This document shows, piece after piece, positions 9,953 through 20,128 of a stretch of 64,000 nucleotides of DNA; the first letter of the stretch is position 1, and each line of letters begins with the position of its first letter. The stretch covers positions 77,900,520-77,964,519 of the forward strand of contig NC_058339.1 of NCBI RefSeq assembly GCF_905475395.1, in the 5' to 3' direction. Position numbers and translations under genes: made by a program. The notes beneath the pieces are model-generated. The model did not search any database. It was not told the DNA's origin and worked only from the letters and a program-made list of their open reading frames with translations. Source of the DNA: Chrysoperla carnea (Eukaryota > Arthropoda > Insecta > Neuroptera > Chrysopidae).

Positions 9953-11681
9953 TGAGACGATACTCATATTTTGGTTTCACACAAGGAGTTCGGCTTAGGC
10001 TACATTATACCCACCGAACAAAAAAAAAAAAACAAAAAAAAAAACAAAATGTCAGTAAACTATTTAAAATTTATTTAAAATTAAAATACAATTTTTTTTT
10101 CATTACAAATCATAAAAATAAAAAAATGGCCGAAAGTGGATACCCGGATGGCCAGGCACACGACGCACAAACAGAGAATCGCACGCAGCATCGCAAGCGG
10201 TAAACACGGCGCGAAAGGTCGTGATTGGATCACGGCGGCACCAGGCACTAATAAAACAAAAACAACAAGTGACCTGATGGTCTTCTTGATAAAAAAAAAG
10301 AAGTACTTTTACTTCAACCTTTGCATCGAGCAAGTTAAGAGCTCGGAATATATTCATTCGTGGTGGATTAAAATTAACCAATCGACGACGATCATTAAAC
10401 AAATAAAATAAAATCGAACATAAATTAAAACTGGACCAACATCGTGTTATAGTTAATGAATCGACAACGAATGATTAAATAGGAACAATAAAACAAAAAC
10501 AAATTAAAATAAAAACGATAAATATTCACGTGGAGTACCTGCTGATACAAGTTTCGAGTGGACGACCGCATGGTTATTTCATCTTTTGTTGTTTGGAAAC
10601 TCAACATCGCCCATCAGCGGCAACACCACCGCATGCAGGCCGATTCGATCAACACAAATTATGGAAGAAAATCTGGTATACCTCGAGGATCACCCAGTGA
10701 TTCCGCTGTGTGCTGCTGCGTTCTCTCCTGGCCGTCCGGTTGTTCAACCCCGGTTCCATTCATGAATGACTATGTAAGTTGTATTTATCTTTTTCCTCCT
10801 TATCAATTAATTTGCCTACCAAAGGACATAATCTAAAATAAATGGGAAAAGTGACGTTAATAAAAGGTTGGAGGTTTTAACAAACATTTTAAATTTAGGA
10901 AATAATATTAGTTAAGTTTTTTTTAATGCGTGGTGATTCCTGGTGGATCTATTAGTCAAGCTGTCGAGTGGCCCTTGTCAATTTGGTGCTGGCCAATAGC
11001 CGCCTATTAACGACAAGGGTCAGCCACTCTCCATTTCGCGGCGCTAGGTGGTGGCGAAGACGATCTAAATTGAATCGAAGACCCATACACCTCGCCCGTG
11101 CTGTTACGGCAAATGGCTCTTGTCCGAATATACATACATATTTTTATTCAACGAAAAATAATATAATAAATGCCTGTATGCGCTTTAATTTGGAAGCAAA
11201 TTCACCAGGAACCACTGTTGTCAATGTTAGTACTAACGTATGTCCCCTTTTTAAACGAGTATTAAATTTTTTTTAATTTTTTTTCAAATACAAAATTCTT
11301 AGGTTAGGTGTCAAAATAAATTATGCTAAGTGTTTATTTTTGTATACTGTACATTTGATATAAAATAAAAATAGAATTATAATTGTGAATAGTGGAAATA
11401 ATTGAAGGGAATTTTACAAAAAAAAAATTAAATAAACAGAATTTTTTGAATTTAATTGAAATTACTTACTTTTTTTCTGATCCAATCGTCGACATGCGAT
11501 GCGTATTGTTCAATATCTAATGTCACTTAAGTCGCCCAAACAGTAGGGCCAACCTCACACAACTAATATAAGTTTAGTGATTTCCATTTGAAATTGCGCG
11601 CCATATCCCGTCCGATCCAAAGACTTCCACTGCGACATCTTATATATATTCGTTTCTCTAACTAAATTGAGAATCGTTTTA
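9953..11681 (+). repeat. 5' LTR, 1,729 bp
   Basis: It starts TGAGACGATACTCA and ends with the near-inverse TGAGAATCGTTTTA (11 of 14 positions pair), so the ends are TG...TA instead of TG...CA. Against AT-rich surroundings it contains two less AT-rich islands, about 10126-10250 and 10590-10770, and a third at about 10960-11125. AATAAA words occur, for example near 11165. Several open frames of 60-102 codons are present in both copies only because the copies are identical. A consensus-like 5' splice site, GTAAGT, lies at about 10773. Confidence 0.93.
10966..11039 (+). other. Conserved hairpin inside the 5' LTR
   Basis: GAGTGGCCCTTGTC (10966-10979) can pair with GACAAGGGTCAGCCACTC (11022-11039), giving two 7 bp helices split by a small bulge around a loop of about 42 bases. 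The 3' LTR carries the same structure at 13879-13952. It is GC-rich in an AT-rich context, which suggests a transcript structure such as a packaging or dimerisation signal; that role is inference. Confidence 0.6.
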
Positions 11682-11694
11682 TGGTAACAGAGCG
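11682..11694 (+). promoter_or_regulatory. Primer binding site (tRNA-iMet-like)
   Basis: TGGTAACAGAGCG begins immediately after the LTR. It resembles the complement of the 3' end of eukaryotic initiator Met tRNA (TGGTAGCAGAG in animals), with one difference in the first 11 bases. The same motif, TGGTAGCAGAGCG, sits at 43072 in the other LTR element of this window. Confidence 0.8.
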
Positions 11695-11887
11695 TTTGGT
11701 AAATGGCGTAATTTTCAATCGGCGTTATCTAAGACAACTTGAAAATAAACAACTATTAATCGTATAATCCTATAAATTTAATTTTTTTCAATATTTTTTG
11801 TTAACTTTAATTAAGCTTATTTCTACAAATCTTTTTCTGTTTTCTATAACACTTACATATAATCGTTGAACAATCGTGGAGTCTAAC

Positions 11888-12580
11888 ATGCCGGGCACCA
11901 GGAGCGGACGCATATTCACACCCACCACCAGCTGTAATCCACAACCCGAGGTGACTTCTCCGGGCTTCACAACGCCGCCAACAACAATGTCAGTACCCGT
12001 CGCACCGCCGCCAACTACAGTAGTCAACCAACTTCCACGGCTCGATTTCACGACGGCGCCTTCAACATCGACATCCACAACAGCCACCACATCCTCAACG
12101 TCAACAGCCCCACCAACTTCGACACATCAATCTCCTCCATCACGTGTGTTTAACCCTATAAGAACCCAAACCGAACTTAGTGCTGACATCCAACACCGTC
12201 TTCAGGCCATGGAGAACCAATTAATAAATATGGGTGAGTGGTTATGTAGTCTAAGCCGAAATATTCTCCAATCGCCCCACGCTCAGGGTCATTACAAAAC
12301 CTCCAAAAACAAAAAAAAACCTTTAGAAACCCTATCACCTTCTGATGACGCTAAATTTCACCTTTTGGACGAAGTGCCCCAAAGCCTTGCCTCTCTGCGA
12401 AAACATCAGGAAGAAGATGAAAAGCATAGACTCATCCTCTCCAGAATTGAATCTGGAGAGGATGTCATAGGTTATGCCCTCAAATCTGACGTCCTGGTGG
12501 AACTCGTGGGGAAGCATCGCCTAAGAAAATTTCCGTCCCCAAAGCCGTGCCTCTCTGCGAAAACATCAGGAGGAAGATGA
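11888..12580 (+). CDS. Chimeric retrotransposon ORF: gag-like N-terminus joined to a pol scrap
   Basis: From the ATG at 11888 (an upstream in-frame GTG at 11876 is not a eukaryotic start) the frame runs 230 codons. Residues about 1-105 are Thr/Pro/Ser-rich and disordered, beginning MPGTRSGRIFTP. Residues about 105-150 are likely helical (LQAMENQLINMGEWLCSLS), followed by a Lys-rich patch. From about residue 158 the sequence (LLDEVPQSLASLRKHQEEDE) resembles the segment of Gypsy pol just before the integrase zinc finger. No capsid domain, zinc knuckle, protease or RT is present. A one-base loss in the first of two 160 bp repeats puts the last ~15 codons out of frame. It is probably a deletion product, and protein expression is unproven. 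Confidence 0.6.
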   Translation: MPGTRSGRIFTPTTSCNPQPEVTSPGFTTPPTTMSVPVAPPPTTVVNQLPRLDFTTAPSTSTSTTATTSSTSTAPPTSTHQSPPSRVFNPIRTQTELSADIQHRLQAMENQLINMGEWLCSLSRNILQSPHAQGHYKTSKNKKKPLETLSPSDDAKFHLLDEVPQSLASLRKHQEEDEKHRLILSRIESGEDVIGYALKSDVLVELVGKHRLRKFPSPKPCLSAKTSGGR

Positions 12581-12701
12581 AGAGCATAGACTCATCCTCT
12601 CCAGAATTGAATCTGGGGAAGATGTCACAGGATATGCCCTCAAATCTGACCTCCTGGTGAAACTCGTGGGGAAACATCGCCTAAGACGAATTTCCGTCCC
12701 C
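12381..12701 (+). repeat. Direct tandem duplication of ~160 bp in the pol scrap
   Basis: Unit 1 (12381-12540) and unit 2 (12541-12701) are about 90% identical; both start AAAGCCnTGCCTCTCTGCG and contain CATCCTCTCCAGAATTGAAT. Unit 2 keeps the frame that continues into VGKHRLRRISVPKA and a following YH, as in the region at the start of Gypsy integrase. Unit 1 lacks one base in CTAAGAAAATTTCC compared with CTAAGACGAATTTCC. The differences show the duplication predates the latest insertion. Confidence 0.85.
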
Positions 12702-12850
12702 AAAGCCATCAGAAACATAATAATGTCCCTTTACCACGTCACCAATCTCATGTGAGCTCGAGTGCGTAGACAACTCGTACGCGATATAAAGCCCACATTG
12801 AAGCGTTAAGCCCTATAATGAAAGAGTAGAGGAAATGCCGTAGCATTTTA
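12702..12850 (+). pseudogene. Pol C-terminal scrap before the purine tract
   Basis: After unit 2 the reading frame continues for about 17 codons (AIRNIIMSLYHVTNLM) and stops at 12753. A short basic stretch in another frame (RRQLVRDIKPTLKR, about 12760-12810) may be from the end of pol. Nothing complete remains, and the order suggests two internal deletions. Confidence 0.4.
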
Positions 12851-12865
12851 GCCAGTGGGGGTGGA
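12851..12865 (+). promoter_or_regulatory. Polypurine tract
   Basis: GCCAGTGGGGGTGGA ends exactly at the first base of the 3' LTR. A purine-rich run abutting the 3' LTR is the plus-strand primer site of LTR retrotransposons, and it confirms orientation and boundary. Confidence 0.85.
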
Positions 12866-14594
12866 TGAGACGATACTCATATTTTGGTTTCACACAAGGA
12901 GTTCGGCTTAGGCTACATTATACCCACCGAACAAAAAAAAAAAAACAAAAAAAAAAACAAAATGTCAGTAAACTATTTAAAATTTATTTAAAATTAAAAT
13001 ACAATTTTTTTTTCATTACAAATCATAAAAATAAAAAAATGGCCGAAAGTGGATACCCGGATGGCCAGGCACACGACGCACAAACAGAGAATCGCACGCA
13101 GCATCGCAAGCGGTAAACACGGCGCGAAAGGTCGTGATTGGATCACGGCGGCACCAGGCACTAATAAAACAAAAACAACAAGTGACCTGATGGTCTTCTT
13201 GATAAAAAAAAAGAAGTACTTTTACTTCAACCTTTGCATCGAGCAAGTTAAGAGCTCGGAATATATTCATTCGTGGTGGATTAAAATTAACCAATCGACG
13301 ACGATCATTAAACAAATAAAATAAAATCGAACATAAATTAAAACTGGACCAACATCGTGTTATAGTTAATGAATCGACAACGAATGATTAAATAGGAACA
13401 ATAAAACAAAAACAAATTAAAATAAAAACGATAAATATTCACGTGGAGTACCTGCTGATACAAGTTTCGAGTGGACGACCGCATGGTTATTTCATCTTTT
13501 GTTGTTTGGAAACTCAACATCGCCCATCAGCGGCAACACCACCGCATGCAGGCCGATTCGATCAACACAAATTATGGAAGAAAATCTGGTATACCTCGAG
13601 GATCACCCAGTGATTCCGCTGTGTGCTGCTGCGTTCTCTCCTGGCCGTCCGGTTGTTCAACCCCGGTTCCATTCATGAATGACTATGTAAGTTGTATTTA
13701 TCTTTTTCCTCCTTATCAATTAATTTGCCTACCAAAGGACATAATCTAAAATAAATGGGAAAAGTGACGTTAATAAAAGGTTGGAGGTTTTAACAAACAT
13801 TTTAAATTTAGGAAATAATATTAGTTAAGTTTTTTTTAATGCGTGGTGATTCCTGGTGGATCTATTAGTCAAGCTGTCGAGTGGCCCTTGTCAATTTGGT
13901 GCTGGCCAATAGCCGCCTATTAACGACAAGGGTCAGCCACTCTCCATTTCGCGGCGCTAGGTGGTGGCGAAGACGATCTAAATTGAATCGAAGACCCATA
14001 CACCTCGCCCGTGCTGTTACGGCAAATGGCTCTTGTCCGAATATACATACATATTTTTATTCAACGAAAAATAATATAATAAATGCCTGTATGCGCTTTA
14101 ATTTGGAAGCAAATTCACCAGGAACCACTGTTGTCAATGTTAGTACTAACGTATGTCCCCTTTTTAAACGAGTATTAAATTTTTTTTAATTTTTTTTCAA
14201 ATACAAAATTCTTAGGTTAGGTGTCAAAATAAATTATGCTAAGTGTTTATTTTTGTATACTGTACATTTGATATAAAATAAAAATAGAATTATAATTGTG
14301 AATAGTGGAAATAATTGAAGGGAATTTTACAAAAAAAAAATTAAATAAACAGAATTTTTTGAATTTAATTGAAATTACTTACTTTTTTTCTGATCCAATC
14401 GTCGACATGCGATGCGTATTGTTCAATATCTAATGTCACTTAAGTCGCCCAAACAGTAGGGCCAACCTCACACAACTAATATAAGTTTAGTGATTTCCAT
14501 TTGAAATTGCGCGCCATATCCCGTCCGATCCAAAGACTTCCACTGCGACATCTTATATATATTCGTTTCTCTAACTAAATTGAGAATCGTTTTA
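12866..14594 (+). repeat. 3' LTR, 1,729 bp
   Basis: Same length and, as far as I compared, the same sequence as 9953-11681; all open frames translate identically in both copies. It is followed by the AATA duplication. Hairpin, AATAAA words and GTAAGT are conserved at +2,913 from the 5' copy. Confidence 0.93.
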
Positions 14595-14598
14595 AATA
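14595..14598. other. Target-site duplication, 3' copy
   Basis: AATA, matching 9949-9952. Confidence 0.85.
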
Positions 14599-14848
14599 AA
14601 TCATATTTTATTTATAAAATATAATCATATACGTTTGACATTTTCATGACAGTTAATTGTATGGAATCACCAGACTTTAATATAGTAGACAATATAATGG
14701 TATTCGTTTAACTTAGTGATATAATTTATGTTAGAGTGTCCTTAATACTTTTACAAAATATTTGAGATGATTGAACTTCAATTAGGATACCAATCAAGTG
14801 GTCCCAATAAGTACGGAGCTATGCCGAAAAAAACAAAAATGTCGATTT
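14599..14848. other. Unremarkable flank
   Basis: AT-rich sequence with no recognisable feature. Confidence 0.4.
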
Positions 14849-15107
14849 TTCCGTTTTAACTCCGGATTGAACCACTTGCTGGGATAAAACTTTGCAAGAT
14901 GACTGTTCACAATCACATAGAATGAACTGTCAAACAAGCAGACCGTTTCCACAACCCTCACTTAGTGACAGTTTCGGTTTTTCGGCTTAACTCCAGATTG
15001 GCACCACTTTTTGTGCTCAAACATTACAGGATGACTGTTTAGAATCACATCTAATGAATTATCAAACAAGCAGAAAGTTTTCAGAACCATCAATTAGTGA
15101 CAATTTT
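14849..15107 (+). repeat. Diverged tandem dimer, ~130 bp unit
   Basis: Unit 1 (14849-14980) and unit 2 (14981-15107) share TTCCGTTTTAACTCCGGATTG / TTCGGCTTAACTCCAGATTG starts, GATGACTGTTnAnAATCACAT, AATnAACTnTCAAACAAGCAG and a CACTTAGTGACA / CAATTAGTGACA end. They are roughly 75-80% identical. There is no coding potential. This could be a short satellite remnant or a dimeric element. Confidence 0.8.
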
Positions 15108-17341
15108 TTAAACCTCCACCTGGGGAGGGGGGAATATTCCATCTAGAAATTCGCGGAACCATACAGGGCGATTTGAAACATTACCTAGGTACTAGCATAT
15201 TTAAGGTTCAGCAGGCAGTTACCATGACCATCAGTAAATCGTATGGACAGCTCTCTAACTAATACAATTCTCAACAGAATGACGATCTTCTAACAGTTCA
15301 AACTGCACATCATAAACGTGACTGCCCTAAATTAAAATTTCACTTCATTATCCAAAAGAGTAGGTGCCTATTAAAAATATGTGTAATAAATTGACGTAAA
15401 TGAATATTATGAGATACTTTTTAATTGGCTACTTGAATTTATTTTGATGTTTTATAAATACAAGAACAATGTTATTTATGCATCGATGATGTACGACATC
15501 GAACAGCAAAAACAATACACAGGTAAACATTTATTTAGTTTAGTATGAACGTCAATAAACATAGATATTTAAAACATTTTGTTCGTTTTATTTACACCGG
15601 CTGGTCTAAAAAAAGGCGTAAACAAGGTGGTCAAAATGATCAAAAGTTAAAATTTCTCTGTTCATTTCCGATTTTCTAGTATATTTGATCAAACTTTTCT
15701 CTGATTTTGCAAGGCAAATGCATCAAAGTTTGGAACATCGAGAAATCTGCAACAAATCAAATGATCAGATAATGTCAAAATTACCATAGGTACGGGTTGA
15801 TTTGACGATCGATTGAATATTTTGTGTAATATCGCCGAAAATCTTCTGTAAAACCCTATATATTTTGGAAAGATTTTTCAGCGGGCTACCTTTTTCGGCG
15901 ATATCTCGAGAATTACCCATACAATGGAATGCCCAGGTAAGAAATTTTTTGCTTATATCGCTATGTAAGTATAGATAGGCGTGAACGCAATATTGTAAGT
16001 ATGGTTTCCATGATTTTGATTTGCTATAAAATTTTAAACATGATTTAACCATTAAATGTATCGGAACATGAGCAACTCCTGGCGAATAGTACTATTCAAC
16101 ACTGTAATGTCACTGATGCTACTAATGGCATACCAGCAATATTTATTAAAATGACAGAATATATTAAAAATAATAGAGTGACGAGCAGTGTGGCAACAAA
16201 CATAGCGTTTACACCTATACTGAATAGGATCGCAGTTCAATAATGCGTATTGATAAACAATTTAGTATGGGGCTTAAACCATACTGTCGAGTTGAACTTA
16301 CTATTTACTAATGTAAGTAGCGCCGCCAAAGTTTTTACACCGCACAGTATTGTAAATAACGTACTAGTTATGGATCTTACGACAATTGATTATTATCAGA
16401 TACTTTAGTATCTGTCCCTATTCTTTGGAGTTTTCGTAACCCTACATATTCCAAAATTCCAGATTGAAAAAATTTTGAATTCCATTGCAACTTTTTAAGT
16501 GCACTGAAAAAATTCAAAATTCATAAAAAGTGCATTTGTGGTTTGGCTAAACTAGGAATATTAAAATTAAAAACAAAAACAACACAGAAATCCACTTTAT
16601 TATTGGACAATTTCCAAAATTTTTTTGGTATATAGTTCGTAGATTATCTTAATTTCCATAATAATTCAATAAATTTTTCGATGGTCATTTCCCTTTTGTA
16701 ATATATTATGTGGACCACTCTGTCTATAAACAGTTGCAATGAAATGCTTGCCAAAAATAGATATCATAATAAAAATTTAAATGTCAAAGTACTCTTTGTA
16801 AAATTAAAATAATAATATTTAAAAGTAGAATCAAACGTAAGTACTCGTATGTACATACTTAACTCCCGCAGTCCCGCCGTTACGTCTTGTTTTCTCATCA
16901 AATAAAGTGACTCTATTTTTAAGACTATTTAAAGTAAAAATATACATTTTCATTCATTTTTCCATTAAAAATAACTTTTTACAATTACAAGTCATGTAAT
17001 AATAACATTTGAACGTTCTTTATTTTAAAACATTTGTTAAATCGTGTGCCAAAATCATTACAATCTACAATGTTTCTTAATTTTATGTTGAAATTTTTTG
17101 ACTTTAATGATGTTCGGAATTATTTTTTTGAACAGTATCGCATTTGTATTAATTTGAACTTCTGTCAAAGATGATACATTAAAAAATTTATTTCAGAAAT
17201 TAGGCAACTGTAAAATAACGAATAAATTCTTCCTGTTACGTGAAAATATTAATTTAATAATTCCTTTAATATTTCGAAAAATATAAACTGGATAAAAATA
17301 ATATAAAAAAAGGTATGGTATTATAAAGTAAACCTTTTAGG
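15108..17341. other. 2.2 kb without recognised features
   Basis: There is no gene, element end or RNA. A few higher-complexity patches (15120-15200, 15780-15930 with CGGCGATATCTCGAGAATTACC, 16300-16440) look like old dispersed repeats, but no second copies were found here. Open frames at 15765-16052 and 16052-16240 on the minus strand have no family signature. Confidence 0.45.
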
Positions 17342-17742
17342 TATTCGTTGTGTGCGTAGTGATGGTAGGGACAATAAAATCGAAGTCAGCGCTTCCAGTG
17401 AAAAATTTTGGAGGTAAAGAAGGCTGTTATGACTAATTAACAGTTCTTTACATGTTAATTTTATAGAAAACGTCAAATTAAAATTATTGAAAAACACTAA
17501 TTAATTAAACTTAATGCATTAAAAATTGTGAAAATAAGGAATCAAATTGCACAAATATTATTTTTCAAATATAAGTTATGATAATTATTTATTTAAATTT
17601 GTGAGACAATAATATTAAATTTTCAATGTCAGTTATAAATGCAATCCATATAATTATAAATGCATCCTAACAATTCTATAATTAAAGTAGTGTATCGTTA
17701 CCATGGAAACGTCTCCTATAAAACTCACGCACGGTGCGAATA
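17342..17742 (+). mobile_element. MITE family G, copy 1 (401 bp, X-box-like motif)
   Basis: The ends TATTCGTTGTGTGCGTAG and, reverse-complemented, TATTCGCACCGTGCGTGAG form imperfect TIRs (about 13 of 17) inside TA dinucleotides, pointing to a Tc1/mariner-type MITE. It aligns end to end with 22351-22733 and partly with 19675-19925 and 51360-51745. Shared blocks include GGTTGTTATGACTAAT, TTTACATGTT, AAACACTAATTAATTAAAC and ATTTAAATTTGTGAGACAATAA. There is no coding region. Another MITE follows directly at its right TA. Confidence 0.8.
17697..17710 (+). promoter_or_regulatory. X-box (RFX-site)-like palindrome in family G
   Basis: GTTACCATGGAAAC differs by one base from the near-palindromic X-box form GTTACCATGGTAAC bound by RFX transcription factors. 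The same 14-mer is at 22688-22701, and a decayed version (GTTACTATAGAAAC) is at 51707-51720. That it binds RFX is inference. Confidence 0.45.
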
Positions 17743-18032
17743 GTACAGGTAAAGTAAGACTAAATATTTGACAGTTTGGCGGCAAAATATGTACCACAAT
17801 GTAACTTTGTTAATTAACCTGATCTTGGCCCTAGAAATGAAGATCTACCGAGTCCAACTAAATTTAAGGAGTAATATCAACTCCCAGGGGGTATGAGCAG
17901 GGAGGCAATTTAAAAAATAATTTTTTCTTATACAGATGGCAGATCTTCATTTCTAATGCCAAGATAAACTTAATAAGCCAAGTTTCATTGTGATACATAT
18001 TTTGCCGCCAAAATATGCTATTTTTCCTGTAC
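17743..18032. mobile_element. TA-flanked MITE with ~110 bp inverted arms (290 bp)
   Basis: It runs from GTACAGG to CCTGTAC, with TA at 17741-17742 and 18033-18034. The left arm and the reversed right arm share TTTGGCGGCAAAATATGTA, CACAATG and AGAAATGAAGATCT in the same order across about 110 bases, leaving a ~70 base centre. Structure and TA duplication fit a Tc1/mariner-derived MITE. There is no coding region. Its left TA is also the end of family G copy 1, so one element inserted at the edge of the other. Confidence 0.85.
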
Positions 18033-18034
18033 TA

Positions 18035-19674
18035 GTAGCCTAATTATTCCTAAAACGAGCATAGTTTTCTCCGTTTAAACATTTTTCATAGGTCAAATGT
18101 TTTTAATAAAACGGCATATGTTAGAATTTTTCTAGCTATATATCAAATAAATTTTAAGATCACAAAAATGCAGGAATTTGAAATTTAATTTCTTACTTTC
18201 CCTAAAAATTATTTTCATTTCCTCAATTAAAATTTCAACGAAGTATTTTTCTTCAGAATTTCTATAAAAATTATTATCAATAATATAACTTTGTTTAACA
18301 CATAATTTTGAAAAAATAATGTTCAAAAAATAAAAAAATTTGAAAAGTTTCCAAAATATTTTTTTGTTAATTATTAAAAAAATTACATACAAAATTTATT
18401 ACAAATAAAATTTTTATAACGATCTCAATGTCAATGAAAAACTACTAAAAATAGTTTTTGCATGTTATCAAAAAAATTTAATCGCCAATAAAATAAATTG
18501 AAACGAGATTTTTGAATAATTTGATTAGGTTTCACAAAGGAAACAAAAAAAATTGTTGATTAATGATTGTTATTTGATTTTTAATTTTCATTCAATGAAA
18601 AAGATCTTGAAGAAGTTTGGATAAATTCACTTCTTATCGAAGGTTGATTGCACAAAATTTAATTTGCAGAAAATGAGAAGGGAGGATTCTGAAAAAGTGA
18701 TGGACGCAAATGATTTACCAAATACATATGGCGTTCGAATATAAAAATAAAGACAGAATAAAATAAATAGAAATGAGGTACTAGATATGGAATCGTAGTC
18801 GCCAGAATGTCTCATCACTGTAAATAAGTTTACCAGATGAATTACATCAAAATAAATTTTTTTTTCTACGAATTTAAAATATCAAAAAGAAAATAATCTG
18901 AAAATTTAAACTTGTATAAGAATATATCTATACACATCTATCGTGATCATGGGTTTCACCAAAATAAATTAAGGAGCATTATTGTTTTATGAAAACACCA
19001 CTGGTATAAATTTAAGTGTTCCGGTTTCAATGACTTTTCATATTGTTAATTCATTTTGTTTAAACATTCATTTTAATTACTTTTAAATTAATATTTTTCA
19101 GTTGATTTAATCTACATTGAAGTTTTATTATTTTTCAACAATGAATCATTAAACATTGCACAAAAAAAAAGATATCAAACCATTTTCACTATCATATAAT
19201 TTTATTATTTTAATGGGAACTTATGATATTAAAAATAAAAATTATTCATTTCTATTATTATCCGAATCAGAATACTTTGTACCATTTTTATGATCTTAAG
19301 TTAATTAGAAAGTATTTTTTTATGAAGCATTATTATGGATTCTTGTTGTTTTTCACAATGTCCAAGAGCCTGTTGATGTGTTTTCAATAATTTGTTTCAA
19401 AATATATGATTATTTTAATAGGATCGGAGAAACTTCAATGCTATGATTTACGACTTATGGTACGAGAGGTAACATCATTTTCAAAAGATAAGTTAAAGAC
19501 AATTGAATATCGGAAATTTCTTTCTTTCTTGAATTATAAAACCCAAATCGTATTAAATTTCTAGCAATACCGAAATGAAACTTGAAATTACGGGGATGCT
19601 AGTAATGTGCATAACACAGTAAATGCAATCGATCTCAATTTTCTCTCGACGTTCCTAGTACTTATACCTATTGA
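18035..19674. other. 1.6 kb AT-rich, no feature recognised
   Basis: Low-complexity sequence. Minus-strand open frames at 18132-18392 and 18627-18818 are Lys/Phe/Ile-rich translations of A/T sequence and are not supported as genes. Confidence 0.5.
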
Positions 19675-19925
19675 ATCTGTGCGTATAATAAAGAGAATCA
19701 GATCAACACCCACGCTTCCAGTGCATATTTTTGGTTTTAGAGGAAGGTTATTATGACTGATTTTCAATTGTTTACAAGTAAATATTATAGAAAATGTCAA
19801 ATTAAAATTATTGAAAATAAAAATTAATTAATCTTGTTGCACTGTATAAATAATATTTTTTAAATGTAAATTATTATAATTACTTGTTTAAATTTGTTAA
19901 AAAAAAATATTAAATTTATGCCTGA
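19675..19925 (+). mobile_element. MITE family G, truncated copy 2
   Basis: It aligns with the left and central part of the family (ACGCTTCCAGTG, GGTTATTATGACTGA, ATAGAAAATGTCAAATTAAAATT, ATTAATTAATCTTG) and stops before the X-box and the right TIR. Strong divergence indicates an old copy. Confidence 0.65.
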
Positions 19926-20128
19926 AATACGGGCTTTGGATTATTTAAAGTACTGGGTTATTTACGGTACTTTAGGATGAATAGTTTGCTGAGCAATGTC
20001 TTCAGTGGTCACTTAGGAACGTATTTTCTTTCTTCAAAATAACCGAAAGGTCCTGTGTCAATAGGCAGCGAAGCAAACGAAAAAATATTAGCATAAAATC
20101 TAAATTCTAATCAAAATTGCATATTGCC

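Larger units (their letters stand above)
9953..14594 (+). mobile_element. Non-autonomous LTR retrotransposon with 1.7 kb LTRs
   Basis: Two direct repeats of 1,729 bp (9953-11681 and 12866-14594) bracket a 1,184 bp interior. A primer binding site starts at the first interior base, a purine tract ends at the last, and AATA is duplicated outside. The plus-strand orientation follows from the primer site and purine tract. The interior lacks protease, reverse transcriptase and RNase H, and has only a leader ORF joined to a pol scrap, so movement would need enzymes from a related full-length element. No LTR difference was seen, pointing to a very recent insertion or a recent gene conversion. The pol scrap suggests the Gypsy (Ty3) superfamily. 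Confidence 0.93.

Noticed and set aside
9952..11276. Several 60-102 codon open frames in the 5' LTR (and identical ones in the 3' LTR)
   Set aside because: They exist in both LTRs only because the LTRs are identical, overlap on both strands, and show no domain. Two shorter islands are kept as a finding, not as genes.
12335..12677. Two similar ~60 codon minus-strand ORFs
   Set aside because: Antisense shadows of the two 160 bp tandem units in the LTR element.
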